Assembly: GCF_900109685.1 (NCBI RefSeq)
Contig: NZ_FOBB01000001.1
Coordinates: 62,001 to 126,000, forward strand
Direction: 5' to 3'
Length of the DNA: 64,000 bases
Source of the DNA: Chitinophaga rupis
GTDB taxonomy: Bacteria; Bacteroidota; Bacteroidia; Chitinophagales; Chitinophagaceae
Shown: positions 16,029 through 25,270 of the stretch, in pieces
Layout of the letters: every line of letters begins with the position of its first letter
How positions within the stretch are numbered: position 1 is the first letter of the stretch
Made by a program: the position numbers and the translations under genes
Notes under the pieces: model-generated
Databases searched by the model: none
Seen by the model: only the letters and a program-made list of their open reading frames with translations
Told to the model about the DNA's origin: nothing

Positions 16029-16808
16029 TTAATAATCTGTTTTCAGCATTCTTCTGAAAACCAGGAAGATCATTAACCCAATGTACAAACATAACATCAG
16101 CAGATATACTCCATCATCATAATGGTCTGCATTGTTCAGCAGCTTCCCAATTACCGGGAAGGGTATCAGCTCATCGCCTGTTTGCAGGGGCAGCAAGCCG
16201 CCTATTTCACCAAAATTACGTTTAAGCACTAATACCAGCACCTGTTCCACGATCATAATATAACACAGGTACAGCACAATGGCCAGGCCGGAGCGCCGTA
16301 CCAGCACGGCTATCAATGTGGCAATGCCCAGTGATAACAGCACCTGCAGCAGGTAATAGAAGAGGTATTCAAAATTCTCAAAGCTTAGCGGGTGGGTGCC
16401 ATAGGCCAACCCCAGGACCAGCGCAGTAATAACAGTGGTTAAAAAAGCCAGCACACTCAGGGCAAGCCACCAGAAAAGCTTTGCCATTACAAACTCGCGC
16501 CGCTCCCATCCGTCAATAATATTCTGGCGGTGGGTTTTATAGGTAAATTCATTGGTGACCAATATGATCATTGGAATGGCAAACAGCGCAGTCATGTAAC
16601 TGTTCACATTTGCAATGCTTTGCCAGATCAACGGAAAGTCATAAGGCGCTACCGCAATCAGCTCTTTGGTTTTACTCACGATCTGGCTGGTGATCTCTGC
16701 GGCAATATAATTGCCTGCCGGGATAATGGCCACCGCCAGGCCTACCATCACCCAAAAGGCGCGGTAGGGCTTTATTTTCAGCCATTCAGTACGTATCAGA
16801 TGCAGCAT
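16029..16808 (-). CDS. ABC-2 type transporter permease
   Basis: Membrane subunit of a two-gene ABC exporter, 259 residues with six hydrophobic segments (for example residues 18-38, then segments around 57-81, 105-130 and the C-terminal VYLLMLCLYIGLMIFLVF). It starts six bases after the stop of the ATPase gene, so the two are translationally coupled. The pattern fits BcrAB/NatAB-like exporters. The substrate cannot be inferred. A GldF-type gliding component is possible but not supported by specific motifs. Confidence 0.88.
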   Translation of the reverse strand: MLHLIRTEWLKIKPYRAFWVMVGLAVAIIPAGNYIAAEITSQIVSKTKELIAVAPYDFPLIWQSIANVNSYMTALFAIPMIILVTNEFTYKTHRQNIIDGWERREFVMAKLFWWLALSVLAFLTTVITALVLGLAYGTHPLSFENFEYLFYYLLQVLLSLGIATLIAVLVRRSGLAIVLYLCYIMIVEQVLVLVLKRNFGEIGGLLPLQTGDELIPFPVIGKLLNNADHYDDGVYLLMLCLYIGLMIFLVFRRMLKTDY

Positions 16809-16814
16809 GTACGT

Positions 16815-17702
16815 TTAGTTGTTGGTGATTTGCAGGAAAGCTTTTTCGAGGCTTTGTTTGCGTGTATACAGATGGTTGAGCCACAGGCCCTGATCGGCAC
16901 ACCAGGCATTCAGCGTGGCCGGGTCTACCGGTTGTTTGAACACCACCTGTAAATGTTCCTGGCTGGAAATAATATGATCAAAGGCAGGATGCTGGCTAAT
17001 GACAGACATCAGCTTTGTATTATCGTTACAGGACAGCTCCACAAAATCTTCCCGCACCAGCACCTGGTTCACCGGGCCGGATAACAACAACTTTCCTTTT
17101 TGCAGGATGGCCACATGGGTGCATACCTTTTCCACTTCATCCAGCAGGTGGCTGGCCAGTATAATGGTTTTACCCGTTTGCGCCAGCTGCAGGATCAGCT
17201 GCCTAACTTCTGCAATACCGGCGGGATCCAGGCCATTGGTTGGCTCATCCAGTATCAGCACTTCCGGATCACCCAGCATGGCGGCCGCAATAGCCAGCCG
17301 CTGTTTCATACCCAGGGAGTATGTTTTGAAACGGGAGTGCTGCCGGGCGGTTAAGCCTGCAATGTCTAATACACGGGGTATATCCTGCCCGGACTGTTGT
17401 TTAATGGAGGCGGCTACCTGCAGGTTCTGATAGGCCGACAGGTAGTGGTAAAAGTTGGGCGTTTCCAGCAAGGTACCTATACGCTGCCGCTGGCGGGCCG
17501 TGGGCGGCACATCCAGCAAGGTGAAAGTACCGGTATCTGCTTTTAAAACATCGGTAACAATACCCAGCAACGTCGTTTTGCCGCTACCGTTAGGTCCCAG
17601 GATACCAAACACGGCGCCTTTGGGCACTTCAAAGCTAATGCCGGACAGTGCCTGTATAGCCCCATATCGTTTGGAAATGTTCTGAAGAGAGAGAATTGGC
17701 AT
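16815..17702 (-). CDS. ABC transporter ATP-binding protein
   Basis: Nucleotide-binding subunit of 295 residues. Walker A is GPNGSGKTT, the signature is SLGMKQRL, Walker B is VLILDEPTNGLDP, and the switch His is in ILASHLLDEVE. The C-terminal extension after residue 220 is typical of the BcrA/CcmA group. It forms an operon with the ABC-2 permease six bases downstream. Start is the ATG at 17702, directly next to a word-type inverted repeat that separates it from fadN. Confidence 0.95.
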   Translation of the reverse strand: MPILSLQNISKRYGAIQALSGISFEVPKGAVFGILGPNGSGKTTLLGIVTDVLKADTGTFTLLDVPPTARQRQRIGTLLETPNFYHYLSAYQNLQVAASIKQQSGQDIPRVLDIAGLTARQHSRFKTYSLGMKQRLAIAAAMLGDPEVLILDEPTNGLDPAGIAEVRQLILQLAQTGKTIILASHLLDEVEKVCTHVAILQKGKLLLSGPVNQVLVREDFVELSCNDNTKLMSVISQHPAFDHIISSQEHLQVVFKQPVDPATLNAWCADQGLWLNHLYTRKQSLEKAFLQITNN

Positions 17703-17708
17703 GAAGGG

Positions 17709-17798
17709 GATTTACGATTTTAGATTTACGATCTTAGATCTGATAGCAGCATATCTCCCGCACCCTCAATCTAAAGATCGTAAATCTAAGATCTAATT
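17709..17798. repeat. Word-type inverted repeat (TTTACGATCTTAGATC family)
   Basis: Left arm 17709-17742 (gatttacgattttagatttacgatcttagatctg) and right arm 17767-17798 are inverted tandem copies of a 9-12-base word. A 24-base loop separates them. The right arm ends on the stop codon of the fadN-type gene; the left arm begins seven bases from the ABC ATPase start. Confidence 0.8.
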
Positions 17799-20196
17799 AA
17801 TTTCTGATCGGTTTACCGGTTTTGATAACACTTTGCAGGCGTTCCAGTGTTTTACGTTCAGCAGCCAGGCTTAAAAAGGCCTCCCGCTCCAGATCCAGCA
17901 GGTATTGCTCACTTACCAGGGAGGTTTCGCTCAGGTCGCCCCCGCACATTACATAAGCCAGCTTCGCGCCTATTTTAGCATCATGCGCTGAAATATATTT
18001 CCCTACCTGCATAGCATTAATGCCTGCCAGCAAAGCGCCCAGCGCCGTACGGCCCAGCACTTTCACGTCTTTTCTTTCCTGCGGGCGGGTATATCCTTCA
18101 TCCGCCAGCGTGATCACACTGCGCTTGGCATCGGCGATCAGGCGGCTCAGGTTCATGGTAATTTCATCCTTACCGGGGCGCAGAATGCCAAGGTCATAGG
18201 CTTCATGCGCGGCAGTGGCCACTTTAGCCATGGCTACGGTCATAAAGCGGTCTTTTAAAGGCTCTTCCTCAATACGGCCTTCTTTAAACTCATCACTGGC
18301 GCGTACAGCCATTTCTTTGGTGCCGCCGCCACCGGGAATTAAACCTACTCCCAACTCTACCAGGCCTATGTAGGTTTCTGCAGCTGCCTGCACCTTATCT
18401 GCATGCAGGCACATTTCACAACCTCCGCCCAGGGTAAGCGCATGAGGCGCCAGCACTACCGGCACAGATGAATAACGGATACGCATAGTGGTTTTCTGGA
18501 ACAGGCGCACGGCCATATCCAGCTCATCATACTCCTGCTCTGCCGCCAGCATAAAGATCATACCTACATTAGCGCCAGCGGAAAAATTAGTACCGTCATT
18601 ACCGATCACCAGCCCGCGAAAATCTTTTTCTGCACGGTCTATGGCTTTGTTCACGCCTTCCAGCACCTCACCGCCAATGGTGTTCATCTTGGTTTTCCAG
18701 TCCAGCCCTACTACCCCATCGCCCAGGTCATACAGATTGCAGGCGCTGTTCTTCCACACGATGTTATTACTCAGGTTTTCGAGTATGATAAAGGTATCGG
18801 CCCCCGGCACCAGCTTGTAGGCCTGAGTGACTACCTCGTAATAATATTTTTTGCCGTTCTCTACTTTGTAAAAAGATTTGATGCCTTTAGCCAGCATATC
18901 TTTCACCCAGGCGGCCGGTGCAAAACCTTTTTCCTCCATAGCCTTTACCGTGGCTTCCACACCCAGCAGGTCCCAGGTTTCAAAGGCGCCTATTTCCCAG
19001 CCAAAACCGGCTTTCATGGCATCATCCACCTTGTAAATATCATCTGCTATCTCGGGAATACGGTGAGAGATATACGAAAACAGCTGTGCATGGAATAACT
19101 GGTAGAACTGGCCGGCTTTATCTGTAGCAGCGTTCAGCATACGAATGCGCTGCTTCAGGTCCTCTATGGGTTTGGCGGCTTCTATGCTGCCAAACTTAGG
19201 CCGCTGTTTAGGGCCGTATTCCATGGTTTGCAGGTTCAGCGTAAGGATCTCCTTACCGCCTTCCCCTTTCGTTTTTTTATAAAAACCCTGACCGGTTTTA
19301 TCGCCCAGCCAATTGTTCTCCACAACTTTTTGCAGGAAAGGCGGGATCTCAAAGATCTTACGCGCTTCATCCTGCGGACAGTTATCAGCCACACCTTTCG
19401 CTACTTTTACCAACGTATCAATACCTACTACATCAGCGGTACGGAAGGTGGCGGATTTAGGGCGGCCTATTACCGGGCCGGTGAGCACATCTATTTCATC
19501 AATGCTTAGCCCCATCTCCTGCATAATGTGGAAGATGGCCATGATAGAGAACACGCCTATCCTGTTAGCTATGAATGCCGGTGTATCTTTACACAGTACG
19601 GTGGTTTTACCTAAATACAGGTCCCCGTAATGCATGAGGAAATCTATCACTTCCGGATCGGTATGCGGGGTGGGAATGATCTCCAGCAAACGCAGGTACC
19701 GCGGGGGATTGAAGAAGTGTGTACCGCAGAAATATTTTTTGAAATCATCACTCCGGCCTTCTGTCATTAAATGAATAGGAATACCGGATGTGTTGGAGGT
19801 GATGAAGGTGCCGGGCTTGCGGTATTTTTCAACCTGTTCAAATACGGAACGTTTAATGTCCAGGTTTTCTACTACTACTTCTATTACCCAATCGCAATCG
19901 GCTATGCGGGGCATATCATCTGTAAAGTTGCCGGTTTGAATGCGTTTTACCACATCTTTTGTAAATACCGGTGAAGGGTTTGATTTGAGTACGGATTGCA
20001 GGGCTTCATTTACAATACGGTTTTTCACAACGGGGCTGTCCAGGGTTAACTTTTTAGCCTGTTCGGCTGCGTTGGGTTCTTTCGGGGCAATGTCCAGTAA
20101 TAACACCTGCACCCCAATGCCGGCAAAGTGGCAGGCAATACGGGAACCCATTACACCGGAACCAAGGACGGCAATTTTATTAATGTGTCTTTTCAT
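17797..20196 (-). CDS. 3-hydroxyacyl-CoA dehydrogenase/enoyl-CoA hydratase fusion (FadN type)
   Basis: Beta-oxidation enzyme of 799 residues that hydrates enoyl-CoA and oxidises 3-hydroxyacyl-CoA. The dehydrogenase is N-terminal (VLGSGVMGSRIA, catalytic His in GTHFFNPPRYLRLLEI). The hydratase is C-terminal (GANVGM, ALTLGGGCEM, ELGVGLIPGGGG), with both acidic catalytic positions present. This domain order is that of FadN from Firmicutes and opposite to E. coli FadB. Start is the ATG at 20196. Thiolase and acyl-CoA dehydrogenase partners are not adjacent, but the toxin gene lies upstream on the same strand. Confidence 0.95.
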   Translation of the reverse strand: MKRHINKIAVLGSGVMGSRIACHFAGIGVQVLLLDIAPKEPNAAEQAKKLTLDSPVVKNRIVNEALQSVLKSNPSPVFTKDVVKRIQTGNFTDDMPRIADCDWVIEVVVENLDIKRSVFEQVEKYRKPGTFITSNTSGIPIHLMTEGRSDDFKKYFCGTHFFNPPRYLRLLEIIPTPHTDPEVIDFLMHYGDLYLGKTTVLCKDTPAFIANRIGVFSIMAIFHIMQEMGLSIDEIDVLTGPVIGRPKSATFRTADVVGIDTLVKVAKGVADNCPQDEARKIFEIPPFLQKVVENNWLGDKTGQGFYKKTKGEGGKEILTLNLQTMEYGPKQRPKFGSIEAAKPIEDLKQRIRMLNAATDKAGQFYQLFHAQLFSYISHRIPEIADDIYKVDDAMKAGFGWEIGAFETWDLLGVEATVKAMEEKGFAPAAWVKDMLAKGIKSFYKVENGKKYYYEVVTQAYKLVPGADTFIILENLSNNIVWKNSACNLYDLGDGVVGLDWKTKMNTIGGEVLEGVNKAIDRAEKDFRGLVIGNDGTNFSAGANVGMIFMLAAEQEYDELDMAVRLFQKTTMRIRYSSVPVVLAPHALTLGGGCEMCLHADKVQAAAETYIGLVELGVGLIPGGGGTKEMAVRASDEFKEGRIEEEPLKDRFMTVAMAKVATAAHEAYDLGILRPGKDEITMNLSRLIADAKRSVITLADEGYTRPQERKDVKVLGRTALGALLAGINAMQVGKYISAHDAKIGAKLAYVMCGGDLSETSLVSEQYLLDLEREAFLSLAAERKTLERLQSVIKTGKPIRN

Positions 20197-20371
20197 CAGT
20201 TAATATATTTTTAAAGGCCTGATGCAGTCGCCTGCGGCTCGTGTCATAGTGCCGATAGCCTTTATCGATAAAAACGTTGTTTCTTTATTTTGATCCTTGA
20301 ATTTAGGACTTTTTGTAGTACGGAGTACAAAGGGAAGGGTTTTTCTAGTGTATCTTTTAGTGGGGATGCTA

Positions 20372-20671
20372 TCAGTATGTTAGCGGTTCGCGGTAGGTAT
20401 GGCGTATGCGTAATATTCTTATTTCATGTGGGCCTGTATAATAGGCGATCCGAAGTCGCTGACATTCAAAGGCACGGTAGTTTCCGTCATTATTCAGCTT
20501 GTACTTATCCGGGGGATATATTTCCGGGTGACCGGATAACCTACCTATTCTCTCCAATATCTCTGCTCTTACCTTTTCTGCATTTTGTACAGAATCTTCA
20601 CTAATGTACTCAATAGCTGCATTAAACTGTTGAAAGGCAACCTTACCCCAGACAATATTCCTATTTGCCAC
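20372..20671 (-). CDS. ParE/RelE-family toxin
   Basis: A 99-residue protein with the type II toxin fold pattern: an N-terminal helix (VAFQQFNAAIEYISED), a basic middle and a C-terminal beta strand LRIAYYTGPHEIRILRIRHTYREP. The start is a GTG at 20671 inside the end of the upstream antitoxin gene, an 11-base overlap typical of toxin-antitoxin operons. RelE-like toxins cut mRNA and ParE-like ones poison gyrase; the sequence fits the ParE side slightly better (RHTYREP), but this is not decisive. Confidence 0.85.
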   Translation of the reverse strand: MANRNIVWGKVAFQQFNAAIEYISEDSVQNAEKVRAEILERIGRLSGHPEIYPPDKYKLNNDGNYRAFECQRLRIAYYTGPHEIRILRIRHTYREPLTY

Positions 20672-20903
20672 CCATCCAGTTTTTGGACATGGCTGTTACC
20701 TGTTCATGTGTATAAAACTCACCGGCGTCTATACCATCCATAGCTGCTGCTATTTCCTGGTTGTATTGTTCTATACCCACACGGCCTACCTCATCTTTCA
20801 GTGCTACGTAATGCTTAGCTACACTTAAAAGCGATTCTTTTTCAATACTTGTCAGCCGCAACCAGTATTTCATAAATTCACTATCCAATGAAGGCGCTCC
20901 CAT
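20661..20903 (-). CDS. Antitoxin of ParE/RelE module
   Basis: An 80-residue acidic protein from the ATG at 20903 (a TTG at 20912 would add three residues). It contains LTSIEKESLLSVAKHYVAL, similar to small antitoxins found upstream of Bacteroidota RelE/ParE toxins, and ends in ...MSKNWMGGK. The 11-base overlap with the toxin implies translational coupling. A classical N-terminal ribbon-helix-helix is not obvious, so DNA-binding autoregulation is an assumption. It follows the metG terminator. Confidence 0.8.
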   Translation of the reverse strand: MGAPSLDSEFMKYWLRLTSIEKESLLSVAKHYVALKDEVGRVGIEQYNQEIAAAMDGIDAGEFYTHEQVTAMSKNWMGGK

Positions 20904-20929
20904 AAATAACAATTTCTACGAATCTACAC

Positions 20930-20986
20930 TAAAAAAAGCAATGCACAAAGCCCGCCAGAATACTCAATCCTGCTGACTTTGTGCAT
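20930..20986 (-). terminator. Rho-independent terminator of metG
   Basis: ATGCACAAAG (20941-20950) pairs with CTTTGTGCAT (20977-20986). On the minus strand the stem is followed by TGCTTTTTTTAG. It lies just past the metG stop. Confidence 0.85.
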
Positions 20987-21008
20987 GCATTATCCTCTTA
21001 AAATTATA

Positions 21009-23090
21009 TCAGCTTACACCACTCCCCGGGCTCACCATTTCTGCCGGGTTCACAAACACCAGCTTCCCGTTATCCTCTGCCATCAGGATCATGCCCTGGC
21101 TTTCAATACCTCTCATTTTACGGGGGGCCAGGTTGGCTACCAGCGTTACCTGCTTGCCTACAATATCCTCCGGTTTAAAGTGCATGGCAATACCGGAAAC
21201 GACTGTACGTTTTTCCGTACCAAGATCCACTAACAGCTTTAACAGCTTATCGGCCTTCTCTACTTTTTCTGCCTGTATAATAGTTCCTACACGCAGATCC
21301 AGCTTGGCGAAATCATCGAACTGGATCTCTGCTTTGGGCGGCGCTGCAGGTGCAGGCGGCGGTGTGGCAGGCGTAGTAACAGCAGCCGACTTCTTCAAAC
21401 CTGCATGCAGCTTATCTACCTGTGCTTTCACCTGCTCATCTTCCACCTTTTTGAACAACAGCTCCGGCGGACGCAAACTATAACCCACACTCACCAGCTT
21501 CAGGCTGCCTGCATTTTCCCATTCCAGCATACGGTCCACCACTTTCAGCATGTGGCAGATCTTTTTAGCCGTGAACGGCAAAAAGGGATTACTGAAAATA
21601 GCCAGGTTGGCGGTGAGCTGCAGGCACAGGTGCAAACAGTTGTCTATCAGCTTTTGATTTTCCGCCTGCAGTTCCGGCGTTTTAGCCAGGATCCAGGGTT
21701 GTTTTTCCTGTAAGTAACGGTTGCCTTCACGGGCTGTGTTCATCATTTCCTGCAGGGCATCCCGGAAGCGGAAATTCTCCAGCGCATCTTCTATTTTCTG
21801 TTTGGCTTCCTGCAATGCGTTCATTAACGCATCATCCTTTGCATCTTTTACATCGGCATGGAAAGCAGGCACCTTACCATTGCACAATTTGTGCATCAGC
21901 ACCATGGTGCGGTTAATGAAGTTGCCGAAAATAGCTACCAGCTCGTTGTTATTGCGGTCCTGGAAATCTTTCCAGGTGAAATCATTATCCTTTGTTTCCG
22001 GTGCAGTGCTGCATAATACATAGCGCAGCACATCCTGCTGATCCGGGAAATCCTTCACGTACTCATGTACCCACACGGCCCAGTTGCGGGAGGTGGATAC
22101 TTTTTCGCCCTCAATATTCAGGAACTCGTTGGCAGGTACATTTTCCGGCACTACAAAACCGCCGTGGGCCTTTAACATGGCCGGGAAAATAATACAGTGG
22201 AACACGATGTTATCCTTCCCTATGAAGTGTACCAGCTTGGTATCGTCCTTACACCAGTAATCGGCCCAGTTAGGCGTCAGCTCTTTGGTGGCGGAAATGT
22301 ACCCAATAGGCGCATCAAACCATACGTATAGTACCTTGCCTTCTGCATCAGGCAGCGGCACTTTAATGCCCCAGTTGCTGTCACGCGTCATGGCGCGGCT
22401 TTGCAAACCGTTATCCAGCCAGCTTTTACATTGGCCGTATACGTTATTCTTCCACTCTTTATGGCCTTCCAGCAGCCATTCCCTTAACCAGGGCTCATAG
22501 TCCTGCAGGGGCATGTACCAGTGTTTGGTCTTCTTTTTCACGGGCACGGCATCGCTCAGGGCAGAGCGAGGGTTGATGAGCTCTTCCGGGCTCAGGGAAG
22601 TACCGCAGCGTTCACACTGATCACCATAGGCCCGGTCATTGCCGCAAACGGGGCAGGTGCCCACAATATAGCGGTCGGCCAGGAACATTTGTTTAACCTC
22701 ATCAAAATACTGCTCACTTTCTTTTTCTTCAAAGCGGCCGTCGTTATACATTTTCAGGAAAAAGGCGGCTGCAGTTTCATGATGCACCTGGCGCGAGGTA
22801 CGGGAGAAAATATCAAAGGATATTCCCATCTCCGCAAAACTTTCGTTGATGATCTTATAATACTTATCTACAATATCCTGAGGGGTTACGTTCTCCTGCA
22901 TGGCTTTGATGGTAATGGGCACGCCATGTTCATCTGTGCCGCCAATGAACTTTACATCGGCTTTTTTTGCACGCAGGTAACGGACATAAATATCCGCAGG
23001 TAAATAACAACCGGCCAGGTGACCAATGTGTACCGGTCCGTTAGCATAGGGTAACGCAGCTGTTATTAAATATCTATTAAATTTTGCCAT
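21009..23090 (-). CDS. metG: Methionyl-tRNA synthetase
   Basis: Charges tRNA-Met; 693 residues. The class I HIGH motif is in PVHIGHLAG. The zinc knuckle has CPVC and CERC pairs, and the KMSKS-equivalent is KVSTSR, a variant of the kind seen in Bacteroidota. The C-terminal part after a proline/alanine linker is a tRNA-binding EMAPII/Trbp111-like domain (LDLRVGTII...[12 protein letters not shown]) that normally makes the enzyme dimeric. Start is the ATG at 23090. A TACCTTTG promoter lies about 147 bases upstream, leaving a long leader, and a strong terminator follows the gene. Confidence 0.98.
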   Translation of the reverse strand: MAKFNRYLITAALPYANGPVHIGHLAGCYLPADIYVRYLRAKKADVKFIGGTDEHGVPITIKAMQENVTPQDIVDKYYKIINESFAEMGISFDIFSRTSRQVHHETAAAFFLKMYNDGRFEEKESEQYFDEVKQMFLADRYIVGTCPVCGNDRAYGDQCERCGTSLSPEELINPRSALSDAVPVKKKTKHWYMPLQDYEPWLREWLLEGHKEWKNNVYGQCKSWLDNGLQSRAMTRDSNWGIKVPLPDAEGKVLYVWFDAPIGYISATKELTPNWADYWCKDDTKLVHFIGKDNIVFHCIIFPAMLKAHGGFVVPENVPANEFLNIEGEKVSTSRNWAVWVHEYVKDFPDQQDVLRYVLCSTAPETKDNDFTWKDFQDRNNNELVAIFGNFINRTMVLMHKLCNGKVPAFHADVKDAKDDALMNALQEAKQKIEDALENFRFRDALQEMMNTAREGNRYLQEKQPWILAKTPELQAENQKLIDNCLHLCLQLTANLAIFSNPFLPFTAKKICHMLKVVDRMLEWENAGSLKLVSVGYSLRPPELLFKKVEDEQVKAQVDKLHAGLKKSAAVTTPATPPPAPAAPPKAEIQFDDFAKLDLRVGTIIQAEKVEKADKLLKLLVDLGTEKRTVVSGIAMHFKPEDIVGKQVTLVANLAPRKMRGIESQGMILMAEDNGKLVFVNPAEMVSPGSGVS

Positions 23091-23236
23091 ATCCGTTTAA
23101 ACAATACTTAAATGTTTGAAGGTTTGTTTGTTTTCTGGTTTATTGATTTATTTTGGACTGAAGTTTTTGGTGGAACTGTTTTCCAAAACATACCTCCTGC
23201 TTTTATGAGGGAAGCGTAAACCGGCAAACCAGTCCG

Positions 23237-23244
23237 CAAAGGTA
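23237..23244 (-). promoter_or_regulatory. Candidate -7 element (TACCTTTG) for metG
   Basis: TAnnTTTG match on the minus strand in the gap between metG and the divergent carboxypeptidase gene. It predicts a 5' leader of about 140 bases with no obvious T-box or other known structure. Confidence 0.5.
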
Positions 23245-23260
23245 AATAAAGCGCATTAGA

Positions 23261-24172
23261 ATGATGAAAATTCCCCCTTATCTGAAGAAAGGCGATCTTA
23301 TAGGCATTACCTGCAGCAGCAGTAAAATGGAGCTGGCTGCGGCAGAATATGCGGCCAATGTGATTAATTCCTGGGGCTACCAGGTGCACCTGGGCATTAC
23401 CGTAGGCACCAGCTTCCATAATTTTTCCGCCCCGGACGAGCTACGGCTGGAAGAGCTACAGGGTATGCTGGACGACCCGGAAATAAAAGCAATTATATTT
23501 GGCCGTGGTGGCTATGGAATGATCTGCCTGCTGGATAAGCTGGATTTTACCCGCTTCCGCAAACATCCCAAGTGGCTATGCGGTTACAGCGATATTACTA
23601 CCCTGCACACCCACGTACAACACCGGTATGGCATCGCCACCCTGCATTCCCTGATGTGCAGCGGCATTACGGAAGCCACTGCAGAAAACGTGTATGTGGA
23701 CAGCCTGCACCAGGCGTTGCGCGGCAAAGCCTATAAATATGCAGCAGCCCCGCATGAGTTGAACCGGCCCGGGGAAGCAAGTGGCGTGCTGGTAGGTGGT
23801 AATTTGTCATTGCTTGCCAACCTGTCAGGCACCAGATCACAAATTGACACCAAAGGCAAGATCCTGCTGCTGGAAGATATCAGCGAGTACCGCTACAATG
23901 TGGACCGCATGATGTACAACCTGAAACGCGCCGGCTGGCTGGATAAGCTGGCAGGCCTGGTAGTAGGCGCTTTTGTAGATGGTAAGGAAACCACTACCCC
24001 CTTTGGGCAGAACGAATTTGAGATCATCCAGAATATCGTAAAAGATTACAAATACCCAGTGTGCTACGGCTTCCCCTCCGGCCACCAGGTGGAGAATTAT
24101 GCCCTGCGGCTGGGCACAAAGCACCAGCTTAAGGTAGGCGCTAAAGGAAGTATACTTTATACAGCTAAATAA
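23261..24172 (+). CDS. ldcA: LD-carboxypeptidase, peptidase family S66
   Basis: Cytoplasmic enzyme that trims the terminal D-Ala from tetrapeptide muropeptides during peptidoglycan recycling; 303 residues. The family fold is supported by YLKKGDLIGITCSSS, the GRGGYGMICLLDKLDF segment, GYSDITTLHTH, GNLSLLANLSGT, and the C-terminal GFPSGHQVENYALRLG that holds the catalytic His. Two adjacent ATGs make the exact start uncertain by one residue. It is divergent from metG. An inverted repeat begins on its stop codon. Confidence 0.93.
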   Translation: MMKIPPYLKKGDLIGITCSSSKMELAAAEYAANVINSWGYQVHLGITVGTSFHNFSAPDELRLEELQGMLDDPEIKAIIFGRGGYGMICLLDKLDFTRFRKHPKWLCGYSDITTLHTHVQHRYGIATLHSLMCSGITEATAENVYVDSLHQALRGKAYKYAAAPHELNRPGEASGVLVGGNLSLLANLSGTRSQIDTKGKILLLEDISEYRYNVDRMMYNLKRAGWLDKLAGLVVGAFVDGKETTTPFGQNEFEIIQNIVKDYKYPVCYGFPSGHQVENYALRLGTKHQLKVGAKGSILYTAK

Positions 24173-24272
24173 TTAATAATGGATAATTAATGATTAACAA
24201 TAGTGGTCGCAGGCATTTCAATGTAAAGCCTGCCCTCATGATTATTAATTATTAATTTTTCATTGTTAATTA
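24171..24272. repeat. AATTAATAATTAA inverted repeat with conserved core, copy 2
   Basis: Inverted orientation relative to 10007-10110 and homologous to it over arms and core (GTGGTC, GGCATTTCAA, GTAAAGCC on the plus strand). Left arm starts at the stop codon of the LD-carboxypeptidase gene. Right arm is ATTATTAATTATTAATT (24241-24257) plus cattgttaattat. Confidence 0.85.
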
Positions 24273-24279
24273 TACCCCT

Positions 24280-24372
24280 GACATGGACTTCACTAGGGAT
24301 TCACTAGGGAAAAACATGGGATCCAGTAGGGAAAGACATGAGAAACTCATGAGAAAGACATGGGAAAAACCA
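24280..24372. repeat. Tandem word repeat (TTCACTAGGGA / GACATGGGAAA)
   Basis: Two adjacent copies of ttcactaggga at 24289-24310 are followed by at least four variants of the gacatgagaaa/acatggga word up to the stop codon of the ThiF-like gene. It has no inverted arm, so it is not a hairpin like its neighbours. Confidence 0.6.
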
Positions 24373-25185
24373 CTAATCCTCCACATCGGGCACAATCTCC
24401 AGCCCGTAATCTTCAGCTGTTAAAATACCCGCAGCTTTTGTTTGGGCGATCAGATCTCTATCCGGTGTAAGGTGATGGCTCCTGAACTGGTTGTGCAGGT
24501 AATCCATGCTATATAGCTTATTCACCAGGCCATCCGGTACAGCTACCAGGTATTTTAGTATCTCATTCACCATCAGCAAACCGGTAGCGCCGTGGGTAAC
24601 GCCCATGGCCCCTGCGTCAAAATTGCGGTAGGTTTCCGTAAGCGCGGCACTGCAGCGGTAAGAGGCAGAGGGTGCGCCATCCGGCTGCGGAATGTTATAT
24701 CCAGCCCACCAGGACACCCAGTTATGCACCTCCCCTATTACAAACGGTTTTTCATGCAGCACACAGGCATCATTCACCACCAGGTGAGTAGGCAGGTGCT
24801 GGGAGCAGTCAATTACCAGGTCCATTTCAGTGATCAGCTGCACCACATTTTCCGGTTTTATCTGCACCAGCAAAGGATAATGTTTGGTGAAGGGGTTAGT
24901 AGCCCATAAACGGCTGGATGCCATTTTAGCTTTATGCTTACGCAGGTCCTGCATCTGGTAAATGGGCTGGCGGTGCATATCCTCATCTGTGATCACACCA
25001 TAATCTGCAATGCCTATTACGCCAATGCCACTTGCGCTGAGATATTGTATCACCGGGCATCCCAGGCCACCGGCCCCTATTACTAATACCCTGGATGTTT
25101 TGAGCTTTTCCTGCATAGCCAGTCCCATACCAGGTACGGCTATAGGATGCCGGAAGTGTTGTATTTCTTTCTCTGTTAATGCCAT
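24373..25185 (-). CDS. E1-like ThiF/MoeB/HesA-family protein, divergent active site
   Basis: A 270-residue protein with the adenylating E1 fold: arginine in FRHPIAVPGMG, nucleotide loop IGAGGLGCP (about residues 35-43), and DMHRQPIY matching the LHRQ motif. Two departures are visible. The position of the Mg-binding catalytic Asp (DxTDN in ThiF/MoeB) reads DCSQHL. The two CxxC zinc pairs are missing, with only YRCSAALTE left. No ThiS/MoaD-like carrier, rhodanese or JAMM protease lies nearby. Start is the ATG at 25185; a TTG at 25197 is less likely. It could be an inactive paralogue or an enzyme with a new partner. Confidence 0.85.
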   Translation of the reverse strand: MALTEKEIQHFRHPIAVPGMGLAMQEKLKTSRVLVIGAGGLGCPVIQYLSASGIGVIGIADYGVITDEDMHRQPIYQMQDLRKHKAKMASSRLWATNPFTKHYPLLVQIKPENVVQLITEMDLVIDCSQHLPTHLVVNDACVLHEKPFVIGEVHNWVSWWAGYNIPQPDGAPSASYRCSAALTETYRNFDAGAMGVTHGATGLLMVNEILKYLVAVPDGLVNKLYSMDYLHNQFRSHHLTPDRDLIAQTKAAGILTAEDYGLEIVPDVED

Positions 25186-25194
25186 GCTATAGGT

Positions 25195-25269
25195 CAATTA
25201 CGAATTGTCAATTACGAAATGCGAGCATTCATGAATGCCGCTGAAAGTAATTGTGATATGAATAATTAC
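25195..25269. repeat. Nested inverted repeat (CAATTAC / GTAATTG words)
   Basis: Words caattacgaattg and tcaattacg on the left are mirrored by gtaattgtga and aataattacg on the right, around the perfect palindrome GCATTCATGAATGC (25225-25238). It is immediately upstream of the ThiF-like start. Confidence 0.6.
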
Positions 25270-25270
25270 G

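Noticed and set aside
23091-23236. Possible T-box or riboswitch in the metG leader
   Set aside because: No T-box consensus, anticodon loop or terminator/antiterminator could be seen; the leader looks AT-rich and unstructured by eye.
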